Assembly (NCBI RefSeq): GCF_016107395.1
Contig: NZ_JAAIKO010000003.1
Span: 186,001 to 250,000 of the forward strand
DNA: 64,000 nt
Reading direction: 5' to 3'
Source: Streptomyces fildesensis
GTDB lineage: Bacteria > Actinomycetota > Actinomycetes > Streptomycetales > Streptomycetaceae
The position numbers and the translations under genes were made by a program. A model generated the notes under the pieces. The model had not been told where the DNA came from and made no database searches. It was given only the letters and a program-made list of their open reading frames with translations. This document shows, one piece after another, positions 1 to 7,176 of this stretch (position 1 is the first letter of the stretch; the number at the start of each line of letters is the position of its first letter).

Positions 1-764
1 TCCAGGTACAGCTTGCCCTTGTCCTCGCCGTACGCCTCCGCGATGTGCGCCCGGCGCGAGTCCAAGTCGATCCGGCCGACCTTCAGCGCTGACGCTTCGC
101 CCCACCGCAGACCGGTATAGGCCAGCAGCAGGATAAAGACCCGGTACTCGCCGGTGGCATCGGCGAGGGCTTCGACCTGCAGCTCGTTCAGGTAGACGTG
201 GTCGGCGGGGAGAATCGTGGGGAGCGGCACCCCGGCTGCCGGGTTGAAGGCCATCCTGCGGGACTTGACGGCGAAGCCGAGCACCCGGCTCAGCACCACG
301 TAGGTCTTCCTGACCGAGCGTGCCCCCTGCCGTCGGCCATTGGACGTTTTTCCGGCGGTGAGGTCCGCCAGCCAGGCGGCTATGTCGTCGAACTGGATGC
401 GGTCCACAGGGGTGGAGCCCCACTTGGGGAGGACGTGGGTGTCCAGCGCGATCCGGTAGCGGGCGCGGCTGGAGCGCTTGAGATGGACCTGCGCCTCGAA
501 CCACGCCTCGGCGACCGAGCCGAAGGAAGCGCGTCCGGCGGCAGGGTCGCGGTAGGTTCCGTCGCCCAGCCGAGCCTCGACCTGGGCGCGGTGATCATCC
601 GCCTTGGTCTTGAGGGCGAACACCTTCATCTTCGGCCGGCCGTCGGGGTCGTACCAGCGGACGCGCCAGCGGCCCGGCGGGGTGCGGCCCGCCAGTTTGG
701 CCTTCGCCACGGCCTGGCCGAACTCGGCGTGGCCTGAACGGTCTTCGATCCATACCCGCGCCAT
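1..764 (-). CDS. int: Site-specific tyrosine integrase (partial, N-terminal ~254 aa)
   Basis: The reading frame opens at ATG 764 on the minus strand (protein begins MARVWIEDRSGH) and runs off the window edge without a stop. It shows the usual actinobacterial element-integrase layout: an N-terminal arm-binding region with a WRVRWYDPDGRPK segment, a SAM-like core-binding domain around residues 75-145, and the start of the catalytic domain with the first active-site arginine in TGLRWGEAS. The R-H-R-Y remainder lies left of base 1. It should catalyse integration and excision at the tRNA-Ala site whose 3' fragment is at 13490-13533. No strong Shine-Dalgarno precedes the ATG, so expression may depend on an upstream promoter near the inverted repeat at 815-862. 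Confidence 0.93.
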   Translation of the reverse strand, partial: MARVWIEDRSGHAEFGQAVAKAKLAGRTPPGRWRVRWYDPDGRPKMKVFALKTKADDHRAQVEARLGDGTYRDPAAGRASFGSVAEAWFEAQVHLKRSSRARYRIALDTHVLPKWGSTPVDRIQFDDIAAWLADLTAGKTSNGRRQGARSVRKTYVVLSRVLGFAVKSRRMAFNPAAGVPLPTILPADHVYLNELQVEALADATGEYRVFILLLAYTGLRWGEASALKVGRIDLDSRRAHIAEAYGEDKGKLYL

Positions 765-814
765 TATGCGAGCCTCATGCGGTTAGTGGTCCTGGTGGTT
801 TCCATGAGGGGTAT

Positions 815-862
815 CTATACCGTGGAATTCCGGTTTGGGTGAACTGGGATTCCACGATATAG
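815..862. repeat. Inverted repeat upstream of integrase
   Basis: The arm CTATACCGTGGAAT (815-828) pairs with ATTCCACGATATAG (849-862) with one mismatch across a 20-nt spacer. It lies about 50 bp upstream of the integrase start. It could be an operator for integrase/excisionase control or a recombinase binding site; it lacks a T-tract, so a terminator is less likely. Confidence 0.6.
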
Positions 863-1289
863 CTGCCAGGCCCGGGGGTTCGAAGGATCGCGGAGATGGT
901 GCCGGAGGAATGTGATATGTTCCCGCTCCGCTCGCCCATCAAAATGGTTCTGGCGGCCTTCCGGCGTGTGATGAATGATGCTGCCCGGTCCACGGATGCC
1001 TGGGGCTTTTCGGAGTCGAGGCTGGTCAGGGTCTTGTCGCTCGGCCGGCACCCGGACGGTGAGGCAGCTCGGCGGGACAGGGGTTCGGGTCTCCCGGGGA
1101 CGCCTCCGAGTAGAAGCAGGGCGAGCTCTTCGGGTGTCGGATGATTCGTTTCGACGGTTCGGTCCAGCGCTGTTTTTCCCCGCAAAAAGGGCGGCCGGAC
1201 TTCTCCGCCATAATTCCGCTGGATGGCGCGGCCATCGTGTGGCTATGTTTGCCACGCCCACTGGTTAAGGCAGTTGAAAAGGGAGCACC
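863..1289. other. Integrase-excisionase intergenic region, no convincing gene
   Basis: Open frames exist here on both strands, notably a 136-codon minus-strand frame ending at 775. Third-position composition is mixed and no frame has a good ribosome site or a recognisable motif. The stretch around 910-950 is locally AT-rich and could hold promoters. I see no supportable gene, though a small element-specific protein cannot be excluded. Confidence 0.4.
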
Positions 1290-1511
1290 ATGTCGCCCGT
1301 TTCGCCCCGCATCGCCCCCGGGCAGGACCGCCGTTCGCTTGCCACGCCCCTGGAGGTGTCCACCTACCTGGGGATCCCGGTGGCCACGCTCTATCAGTGG
1401 AGGCATCGCGGCACCGGACCCAAGGTCCACAAGGTCGGCCGCCACCTGCGCTACCGCTGGCAGGAGGTGGAGGTATGGCTGGACACCCAGGCCATAGACC
1501 TCGCGGCCTGA
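1290..1511 (+). CDS. Helix-turn-helix excisionase-like DNA-binding protein
   Basis: This is a 73-aa protein with a winged-helix MerR/excisionase-type HTH. LATPLEVSTYLGIPVATLYQWR forms the two helices, and a basic wing follows (GTGPKVHKVGRHLRYR), ending in a W-LDTQ tail. The pattern is typical of the small helix_turn_helix_17 proteins that sit between integrase and replication genes in Streptomyces integrative elements and act as excisionase or as a local regulator. The start is supported by AAAAGGGAG about 8 nt upstream of ATG 1290. It reads away from the integrase, toward the DUF3631 gene. Assignment as excisionase rests on position and size, not on a diagnostic residue. Confidence 0.85.
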   Translation: MSPVSPRIAPGQDRRSLATPLEVSTYLGIPVATLYQWRHRGTGPKVHKVGRHLRYRWQEVEVWLDTQAIDLAA

Positions 1512-1648
1512 ACCCACCCCACGAACGCAATGCGGCCCCCAGCGCTACCAACGCCGAGGGCCGAGCGAACTCCCCAGAACCGAGCTGAACGATCAACCAC
1601 GGAGGTGTCGGGCTGGCAGGCCCGGCGCCTCCGATCGAGGAGATACCC

Positions 1649-2977
1649 ATGCAGCGTACGACCCCACCCACCGGGAGCGCATCCCCGAATACCGTCTGGC
1701 CACCGGCGGCGATACCTGGTCAGCCCGGCATGTACCGGGTCAGTGACCCGGTCATCGACGACGACGCAGCGGTAGTTGACCGGGTGACCGGAATCTCTGA
1801 CCGGGTGACCGGAAGGAGTGACCGGCCGCCGGTCAGTGACCCCGGTCAGCCGACCGGACCGACCGAAGTGCTGGATACTCCGGTCACCGAGGGCGCGGGA
1901 CTGCTGGACGAACTCTGCAAAGCCATCACCCGGTACGTGGTGATGCCGAGCCCGGAGGCACTGAACGCGACGACCTTGTGGGTGGCGGCCACCCACCTGC
2001 AATGCGCGTGGCAGCACGCCCCGCGCCTGGCGGTGGTCGCTCCGCTCAAGCAGTGCGGCAAGTCACGTCTCCTGGACCTCCTGTACGAATCCGTCCACGC
2101 CCCGTTTATCACGATCAACTCCACCCCGGCGGCGATCTTCCGCTCCATCACCGAGCAACCGCCGACCCTGCTGGTCGACGAGGCGGACACCCTGTTCGGC
2201 AGCGTGAAGGTGGCGGAGAAGAACGAGGAGATGCGCGGACTGCTCAACGCCGGGCACCAGCGCAACCGCCCCACCACCCGGGTCTCCGGGCCGGAGCACA
2301 AGCCGACGAAGTTCCTGACGTTCGCCATGGCGGCGCTGGCCGGGATCGGCGATCTGCCTGACACGATCATGGACCGCGCCATCGTCATCCGGATGCGCCG
2401 TCGGGCCGACGACGAGAAGATCCAGCCCTTCCGCTCCCGCCGGGACGTCCCGGCGCTGCACGAACTCCGCGACCGGATCGCCGCCTGGACCAGCACGGTG
2501 GTCGCGACCGCCGCTGAGATGGAACCGTCCCTGCCGGTGGAGGACCGAGCGGCGGACACCTGGGAGCCCCTGGTGATTGTGGCCGACCTCGCCGGAGGCC
2601 ACTGGCCCGCGACAGCCCGCTCCGCCTGCCGGACCATGACCGCCTACGAGGCCGGACAGGACGCCGAGAACGGCCTCAAGACCCGCATCCTCGCCGACAT
2701 CCGCGCCGTGTTCGCCCGATGCGGCAACCCCGACGTCCTGCGCACCGTGGACCTGATCTCAGGCCTGTGCGCCGACGCCGAGGCCCCCTGGTCCGAGTAC
2801 GGAAACGGTGGTCTGAGCCCACGAGGGCTGCAGATCCTGCTCAAGGACTACGCCATCAACTCCATCACCGTCCGCTTCACCGATGGCCAGCGCAAAGGCT
2901 TCCGCCGCGCCGACTTCATCGATGCCTGGACCCGCTACTGCCCCCGACCCGACGCGCCCGCCCCCACCGGCCCGTAA
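1649..2977 (+). CDS. DUF3631-domain ATPase of integrative element
   Basis: A 442-aa protein. Residues 1-80 are a low-complexity N-terminus rich in D, P and T, with a heptad-like repeat (DRVTGIS, DRVTGRS, DRPPVSD). From about residue 85 a P-loop ATPase of the DUF3631 type follows: Walker A-like PLKQCGKS at 132-139, Walker B TLLVDEAD at 173-180, and an arginine-finger-like region around IMDRAIVIRMRRR. DUF3631 proteins are commonly encoded beside relaxases and integrases of actinobacterial elements, where a helicase- or Rep-like role is suspected but not proven. The start ATG 1649 has GAGGAG about 8 nt upstream. The first 230 nt are packed with TGACC/GGTCA boxes, suggesting that the gene overlaps a binding array. 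Confidence 0.88.
   Translation: MQRTTPPTGSASPNTVWPPAAIPGQPGMYRVSDPVIDDDAAVVDRVTGISDRVTGRSDRPPVSDPGQPTGPTEVLDTPVTEGAGLLDELCKAITRYVVMPSPEALNATTLWVAATHLQCAWQHAPRLAVVAPLKQCGKSRLLDLLYESVHAPFITINSTPAAIFRSITEQPPTLLVDEADTLFGSVKVAEKNEEMRGLLNAGHQRNRPTTRVSGPEHKPTKFLTFAMAALAGIGDLPDTIMDRAIVIRMRRRADDEKIQPFRSRRDVPALHELRDRIAAWTSTVVATAAEMEPSLPVEDRAADTWEPLVIVADLAGGHWPATARSACRTMTAYEAGQDAENGLKTRILADIRAVFARCGNPDVLRTVDLISGLCADAEAPWSEYGNGGLSPRGLQILLKDYAINSITVRFTDGQRKGFRRADFIDAWTRYCPRPDAPAPTGP
1718..1885. repeat. Iteron-like TGACC/GGTCA box array
   Basis: At least twelve TGACC or GGTCA pentamers fall in about 170 bp inside the 5' part of the DUF3631 gene. They include a 21-bp-period tandem repeat sharing TGACCGGGTGACCGGAA (1777 and 1798) and a palindrome CCGGGTCA-g-TGACCCGG (1735-1751). 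The 21-bp period equals two helical turns, as in iterons. Because it is in frame it also encodes a seven-residue repeat. It may be a Rep or regulator binding site for the element. Confidence 0.55.
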
Positions 2978-3231
2978 CCCGTAGCCACTCGTACCACTCG
3001 TCCCCGCGCAGGTCAGCGCGGGGACGAGTCTCTTCGCCGAAGAGGGTCAACCCGTACCGCGCCAGCTGCCGACGTCGCCGCCATGCTCCGGCCGAGGAGC
3101 ACGTCGGAAGCGCGCCAAGAAGGGACAACCCGTACCAGCGGACGACTCGTACCGCGCTGACCAGGCATGCGACGGGTGGGACGAGTGGATGGCCAGGTCG
3201 CCCGGCACCCCATGCCTCCAGGAGAACCACG
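2978..3231 (+). other. Intergenic region upstream of mobC, candidate oriT
   Basis: This 254-bp gap directly precedes the mobC-relaxase pair, the usual place for an origin of transfer. It contains a perfect 14-bp-arm hairpin (ACTCGTCCCCGCGC at 2996-3009 with its complement at 3016-3029), a second small hairpin CTCTTCG-c-CGAAGAG (3030-3044), and recurring CCGTACC / ACTCGTACC words at about 2988, 3049, 3130 and 3145. The first hairpin may double as a terminator for the DUF3631 gene. Assignment as oriT is by position and structure only; a nic site cannot be read from the sequence. Confidence 0.5.
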
Positions 3232-3939
3232 ATGAGTAACCGCAACACCACTGCGCAGAGCCCCAAGTCCGGATGGTTCGACGGCATCCGACGGAGGAGG
3301 GGTGGAGGAGCAAGCTGGAGCGATCGAAACACCGTTGGTGTTTCGTCCGCGCATGCCTCCGCCCCGGGGGTGGCGGAGGAGGTCCGGCGCCAGGGGGCGC
3401 CGAACCAGGAGGAGCCTCAGCCCGACGCCCCGGACGCCGAGTCCGTCGTCGCAGCCTGCGAGCGCGTCGACGTCGAGCCCGACCCGTTCGTGCCCACCGG
3501 CCCGGTCCTTGACCGCGCTCCTTTGCCCGTCGTGGAGGACGCCAGCAAGCCCCTGCTGCCCTCGGGATACCGGCAGCGGGGAACGGCACCCCGCGACCAG
3601 GTCAAGAGCTCCCGCTACACCGCCGTTGAGTTCGCCGCCATCCAGGCCAGGGCGCGGGAGTGGAGCCTGAAGCCCGCGGGTTTCATTGCCGAGGCCGCCG
3701 TCCAGGCCGCCGCCGACGACACCGGCATGATCGCCGCTGATGACCGGGCCACCCGTGCTGTGGCGGAAGCCATCGCCCGGCTGACCCGGGAGCTGAACCG
3801 GATCGGCGTCAACCTCAACCAGATCGCCCACGCCTGTAACGCCGGGTCCTTCCCCGACCGAGCCGAGGCCGTCGTGGACGAGGTCGCCGCTGCCGTGGCA
3901 CAGCTCCGGACGACCGCCACCGCATGGATCAAGGAGTAG
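3232..3939 (+). CDS. mobC: MobC-family relaxosome accessory protein
   Basis: A 235-aa protein. The N-terminal ~120 residues are acidic, proline-rich and probably disordered. The C-terminal half carries the MobC signature: a ribbon-helix-helix-like segment (SSRYTAVEFAAIQARARE) and then LTRELNRIGVNLNQIAH at 184-200, the conserved motif of plasmid mobilization MobC proteins. MobC helps the relaxase open and bind oriT. ATG 3232 is chosen because AGGAG lies at 3220-3224, whereas the longer open frame reaching back to 2719 would overlap the DUF3631 gene and has no ribosome site. The stop lies 5 nt before the relaxase start, so the two are co-translated. Confidence 0.9.
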   Translation: MSNRNTTAQSPKSGWFDGIRRRRGGGASWSDRNTVGVSSAHASAPGVAEEVRRQGAPNQEEPQPDAPDAESVVAACERVDVEPDPFVPTGPVLDRAPLPVVEDASKPLLPSGYRQRGTAPRDQVKSSRYTAVEFAAIQARAREWSLKPAGFIAEAAVQAAADDTGMIAADDRATRAVAEAIARLTRELNRIGVNLNQIAHACNAGSFPDRAEAVVDEVAAAVAQLRTTATAWIKE

Positions 3940-3944
3940 ACCCG

Positions 3945-5648
3945 ATGGTTCCCGATGTCTCCACCGGCGGCTGCACCCGCGGGCTCCTCAACTACCTGTA
4001 CGGTCCCGGGCGCAGGGACGAGCACACCGACGCGCACATCGTCGGCGCCTGGGCCATGACCGGAATCCCCGACCCCGGCCGCGACCGTGAGGCCACGTTG
4101 CCCGAACTGGCCGCCTACCTCGACCAACCGGTCAAGCTCCGCGCCCGCGAGATCGGCCGGACCCCGCCGAAGCACGTGTGGCATTGCCCTGTCCGTACCG
4201 CGCCCGGTGACCGCTACCTGACCGACGCCGAATGGGGCGAGGTGGCCCGCCGTATCGTCCACGCCACGGGCATCGCCCCCGACGGCGATGACCATGCGTG
4301 CCGATGGATCGCGGTCCGCCACGCGGAGGACCACATCCACATCGTGGCCACCACCGTCCGCGAGGACGGGCGCCGGCCCCGCAACAACCAGGACGGCGTC
4401 AAGGCGCAGGCAGCCTGCCGCAGCCTGGAGAAGCAGCTCGGCCTGCGGCAGCTGAAGCAGGGCGACTACACCGCACCGCGCACCCCCACGAGCGCCGAGC
4501 AGGCCAAGGCCCAGCGCCAGGGGCAGAGCGTCACCACCCGCGAGTGGCTGCGCGAGCAGGCGTACGCGGTGCTGGCCGCCTCCCGCGACGAAGCCGAGTA
4601 CTTCACCGTGCTGGAATCGCTGGGCATCGAGGTCAAGCCCCGCATCGGCCCGCAGACCGGGGAGGTGATCGGCTACAGCCTGGCCGCCCCCGGCGACGTC
4701 AACGGCCAAGGCGAACCCATTTGGTACGGCGGATCGAAGGTCGCCCCCGACCTGTCGATCACTCGCCTGCGCGAACGCCTCGCCGCCCAGGAACCCGCCG
4801 ACCGCCCCACCGACGGCACCCGCCCGGCCAGTCCGTGGCTCGAAGCCGAGACGATCCTGCGCCGCAGCCACACGGTCCTGGACAGCGACGACGACGCCGG
4901 AGCCCAGGCCCATCTCGCCGCCTTCGGCGAGCTCCTCCACACCACCGCCCAGACCGCACCCGCAGCCCACCGGGAGCAACTGCGAGCCGCCGCAACAGCC
5001 TTCAACCGGGCCAACCGCACCGCGCTGCGAGCCGACCACCAGCAGGCGACAGCCCTGCGCTCTGCAGCCAAAGCGATCCTGGCCCCCGCCAGCCCCGGCG
5101 ATGGTGGTGCGGCCTTGGCCGCCCTGCTGTCCACGGCAGTCCTGATCGCCATAGCCGCCGCCCAATGGCACGACAAACGAGGCCAGCAGCAGCAGGCAGC
5201 CGCCGCCCAGCAGGCCATCACCCATCTGACGGCCGGCTACCAGCAGATGTCCGGACCGCTCCTCGCCGACCTCACCCAACGCGCGCCGCGCTCCGAGGCG
5301 ACCCGCCGCTTCGAGGCCGACCTGCGCCGGGCCCTGCCCGACCACGCGGAGCGCATCCTGGCCGACCCCGCCTGGCCCGCCCTGACCACCACCCTCGCCC
5401 GCGCCGAAAGCGCCGGCCACACCCCCCGCCACCTGCTCACCCAAGCCGCCGCCCGGCGCGAACTCGACACCGCCGCTTCCCCCGCCGAGGTCCTCAACTG
5501 GCGCATTACCGGTGCTCCCAACAGGCGCCACCAGGCCGCTACAGCCCGCAGCGCCCACATCACCACCCCCAACCCCGCCAAAGCCCCCCTGCCCCCACTG
5601 ACACCCCGCCAGTTGCCAGCAATCCGCAACTCGCGTCACGGCCGCTGA
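3945..5648 (+). CDS. Relaxase / mobilization nuclease
   Basis: A 567-aa relaxase of the MobA/VirD2-like (Pfam Relaxase) type. The N-terminal domain has a GLLNYLYGPGR segment with candidate nicking tyrosines, and the metal-binding histidine motif DHIHIV lies at 129-134, followed by a conserved region through RSLEKQLGLRQL. The C-terminal half is rich in alanine and arginine and largely helical, with a short hydrophobic segment around AALLSTAVLIAIAAAQW. It should nick oriT, probably within 2978-3231, and pilot the strand to a helper's secretion channel. ATG 3945 is preferred over ATG 3924 because AAGGAG (3931-3936) is correctly spaced for the former. A nested inverted repeat overlaps its stop codon. 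Confidence 0.92.
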   Translation: MVPDVSTGGCTRGLLNYLYGPGRRDEHTDAHIVGAWAMTGIPDPGRDREATLPELAAYLDQPVKLRAREIGRTPPKHVWHCPVRTAPGDRYLTDAEWGEVARRIVHATGIAPDGDDHACRWIAVRHAEDHIHIVATTVREDGRRPRNNQDGVKAQAACRSLEKQLGLRQLKQGDYTAPRTPTSAEQAKAQRQGQSVTTREWLREQAYAVLAASRDEAEYFTVLESLGIEVKPRIGPQTGEVIGYSLAAPGDVNGQGEPIWYGGSKVAPDLSITRLRERLAAQEPADRPTDGTRPASPWLEAETILRRSHTVLDSDDDAGAQAHLAAFGELLHTTAQTAPAAHREQLRAAATAFNRANRTALRADHQQATALRSAAKAILAPASPGDGGAALAALLSTAVLIAIAAAQWHDKRGQQQQAAAAQQAITHLTAGYQQMSGPLLADLTQRAPRSEATRRFEADLRRALPDHAERILADPAWPALTTTLARAESAGHTPRHLLTQAAARRELDTAASPAEVLNWRITGAPNRRHQAATARSAHITTPNPAKAPLPPLTPRQLPAIRNSRHGR

Positions 5649-5714
5649 CGGCCCACGGTCTGATGGGCACCCACCGAATCCGGAAGTGCCCCTCAGACCG
5701 TTTGCTGTCAGCGG
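5642..5714. terminator. Nested inverted repeat at the relaxase 3' end
   Basis: The inner arms CGGTCTGATGGGCAC (5656-5670) and GTGCCCCTCAGACCG (5686-5700) pair with one mismatch. The outer arms CCGCTGAC (5642-5649) and GTCAGCGG (5707-5714) enclose them, spanning the stop codon. It is probably a terminator for the mob operon, although no T-run follows. Confidence 0.6.
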
Positions 5715-6004
5715 TGATGACGCTCCCTGAAAGCGGCCACCCGGTACTCGGGGTGGGGGCAAACCTGCTCTGTGGATCTCCCCACCCATCGTGTGATCTT
5801 GCTCGGTGTGTCGGGATGACGTGATCTTGTCCGGGAGAGCCTGCGTGCGCACTGTTCGGCCTGTTCGGGGGCCTGATTGCTCACGCGGTATGAGGCTCCT
5901 GCGTGACCCAGACGCGGCCGATGAGTAGAGCGGGAGGAAGGAGATAGCTGCCGACCCCGGCCGTTGTCTGACGGCACACGGCCGCCGGTCGCCCACCGCC
6001 GAAA
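5715..6004. other. Intergenic, no gene seen
   Basis: Lies between the relaxase and the convergent DinB-like gene. It has an imperfect direct repeat of GTGATCTTG (near 5798 and 5820) but no frame with coding character. It may be residue of an earlier insertion; I cannot identify one. Confidence 0.4.
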
Positions 6005-6559
6005 TCAGACGCCTTCGCGCAGGTACAGGTCGCGCAGCAGGCCGATCTCGCCGCCGTGATGCGCGATCTCGACCAGAGCGTGCAGCGCGAGCTTCAGATA
6101 GGTCTCATCGGCCCAACCGCCGGGGCCCAGGCCTATCGGCGCCAACAGGCGCTTGTCGCCGAGGGCTGCGATACGGGAGATGAAGTGCTCCCAGTCCTCG
6201 GCGAGCGCCTGGACGCCCTCTTTCGCGGTGCCCGGCCACTCGTGGCGGTCGCCAAACTCGGGGGCGTCCTCGAAGAAGTGGATCACGTAGCCGCGCAGGC
6301 AGAGGCTGCCGATGTGCCAGATGCGCCAGGCGATCGTCGTGAGGGGGTCCGGCGCCTCCGGAATCGATTCCGGAAATAGCGTGGCGACGCGGAAGACGCC
6401 GTCGTCGCCAGGGCGGATGCTGATGCAGTCGCTGACCGGCTCCCAGTGGTACTCGGCGTCGGTCAGGTCCTCAAGGCGCTCGAACAGCCGGGATCGCGCG
6501 CGTTCGAAGATCGCGAGAATGTCCCGCGTGACGGGGTCGGGCACGATCATGTCAGCCAT
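6005..6559 (-). CDS. DinB-family (YfiT/DUF664-like) metal-dependent protein
   Basis: A 184-aa protein with the four-helix DinB-like fold signature. The first helix is RDILAIFERARSRLFERLEDL; a histidine-bearing helix IAWRIWHIGSL (H82) and a C-terminal ALVEIAHHGGEIGLLRDLYL (H167, H168) supply the usual metal-binding histidine triad. Family members include mycothiol- or bacillithiol-dependent transferases and many proteins of unknown role, so the substrate is not predictable. It is read from ATG 6559 with GGAG 7 nt upstream. The TGA of a 23-codon frame ends just before it, suggesting that it was once, or still is, the distal gene of a small minus-strand operon. It is cargo of the integrated element. 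Confidence 0.8.
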   Translation of the reverse strand: MADMIVPDPVTRDILAIFERARSRLFERLEDLTDAEYHWEPVSDCISIRPGDDGVFRVATLFPESIPEAPDPLTTIAWRIWHIGSLCLRGYVIHFFEDAPEFGDRHEWPGTAKEGVQALAEDWEHFISRIAALGDKRLLAPIGLGPGGWADETYLKLALHALVEIAHHGGEIGLLRDLYLREGV

Positions 6560-7176
6560 GTCAACTCCAGGGCTCGGTGGTTTCGGGTCGGGTCAGGATG
6601 ATCAGGATCGACGGGTCGGCCGGCTTGCTCACGTGCCGCCGCCTCGTCGTGTGTCGCCGGGTGCGAGCAGGCTGGTGAGTTCGGCGATGGCTTGAAGTAG
6701 CGGCGCAGGCAAAACTCATAACGCCCCCACCCACCGGAGCCCGCCCCCGATCGCCGGCGATCGTAAGCGACACAGCCTCTGGACCACCTACCAGATCCCG
6801 CTCTTCGCTCCCCATCCTCCCCACACCCTTCAAGATCCAACAAAACGGAGGGAAGAGCACCCCTGGGAAAATCACAGATCCTCATCAGTTGCCTGGAGGC
6901 GGAAGCACCACCGCGCCACGCTCAGTGGATCACGCCCGACTCGGGAAAAGCTGGCCTCAACGGCTATCGCCGACGACAAGTCGGCGCGCCCGCACAAGAT
7001 GGAGATCGAGGGTAACCAACTGACCGCCTTCTACCGTTGCCAGTCCTGCGGGGACCAGCGGACCACGAGCTGGACCGACACGGACCAGATGTTCTAGTTC
7101 TAGGCGATCGCGGGTAGCTGAACCTGATCGACGACGAACTCGAAGACAAATTGACTTCCGATCCCATTCCCGGGCG
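6560..7176. other. Region of gene remnants
   Basis: No intact gene is seen in 617 bp. On the minus strand a frame with strong GC3 bias ends just upstream of the DinB-like gene (GTG 6632 to TGA 6561, VSKPADPSILIILTRPETTE). It overlaps by GTGA a second coding-like fragment (reading LLQAIAELTSLLAPGD) that has no upstream start. On the plus strand a zinc-ribbon-like tail ends at 7097. The pattern suggests decayed cargo genes at a recombination junction. Confidence 0.45.
6999..7097 (+). pseudogene. Short zinc-ribbon-like C-terminal fragment
   Basis: A 32-codon frame from ATG 6999 ends at TAG 7097. It reads MEIEGNQLTAFYRCQSCGDQ and then a TSW-containing acidic tail. A CxxC knuckle after an aromatic strand looks like half of a zinc ribbon. 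The frame is open upstream to about 6860 with coding-like content (LASTAIADDKSARPHK) but no start or ribosome site, so it is more likely the 3' end of a broken gene than a functional microprotein. Confidence 0.35.

Noticed and set aside
775..1185. 136-codon minus-strand frame between integrase and excisionase
   Set aside because: Mixed third-position composition, no recognised motif and no good ribosome site; left as possible but unsupported.
3615..5996. 793-codon minus-strand open frame over mobC and relaxase
   Set aside because: Gly/Val-rich shadow of the mob genes, with no ribosome site or family.
5715..6004. Insertion sequence remnant
   Set aside because: An imperfect GTGATCTTG repeat is present, but no terminal inverted repeats, target duplication or transposase coding could be recognised.
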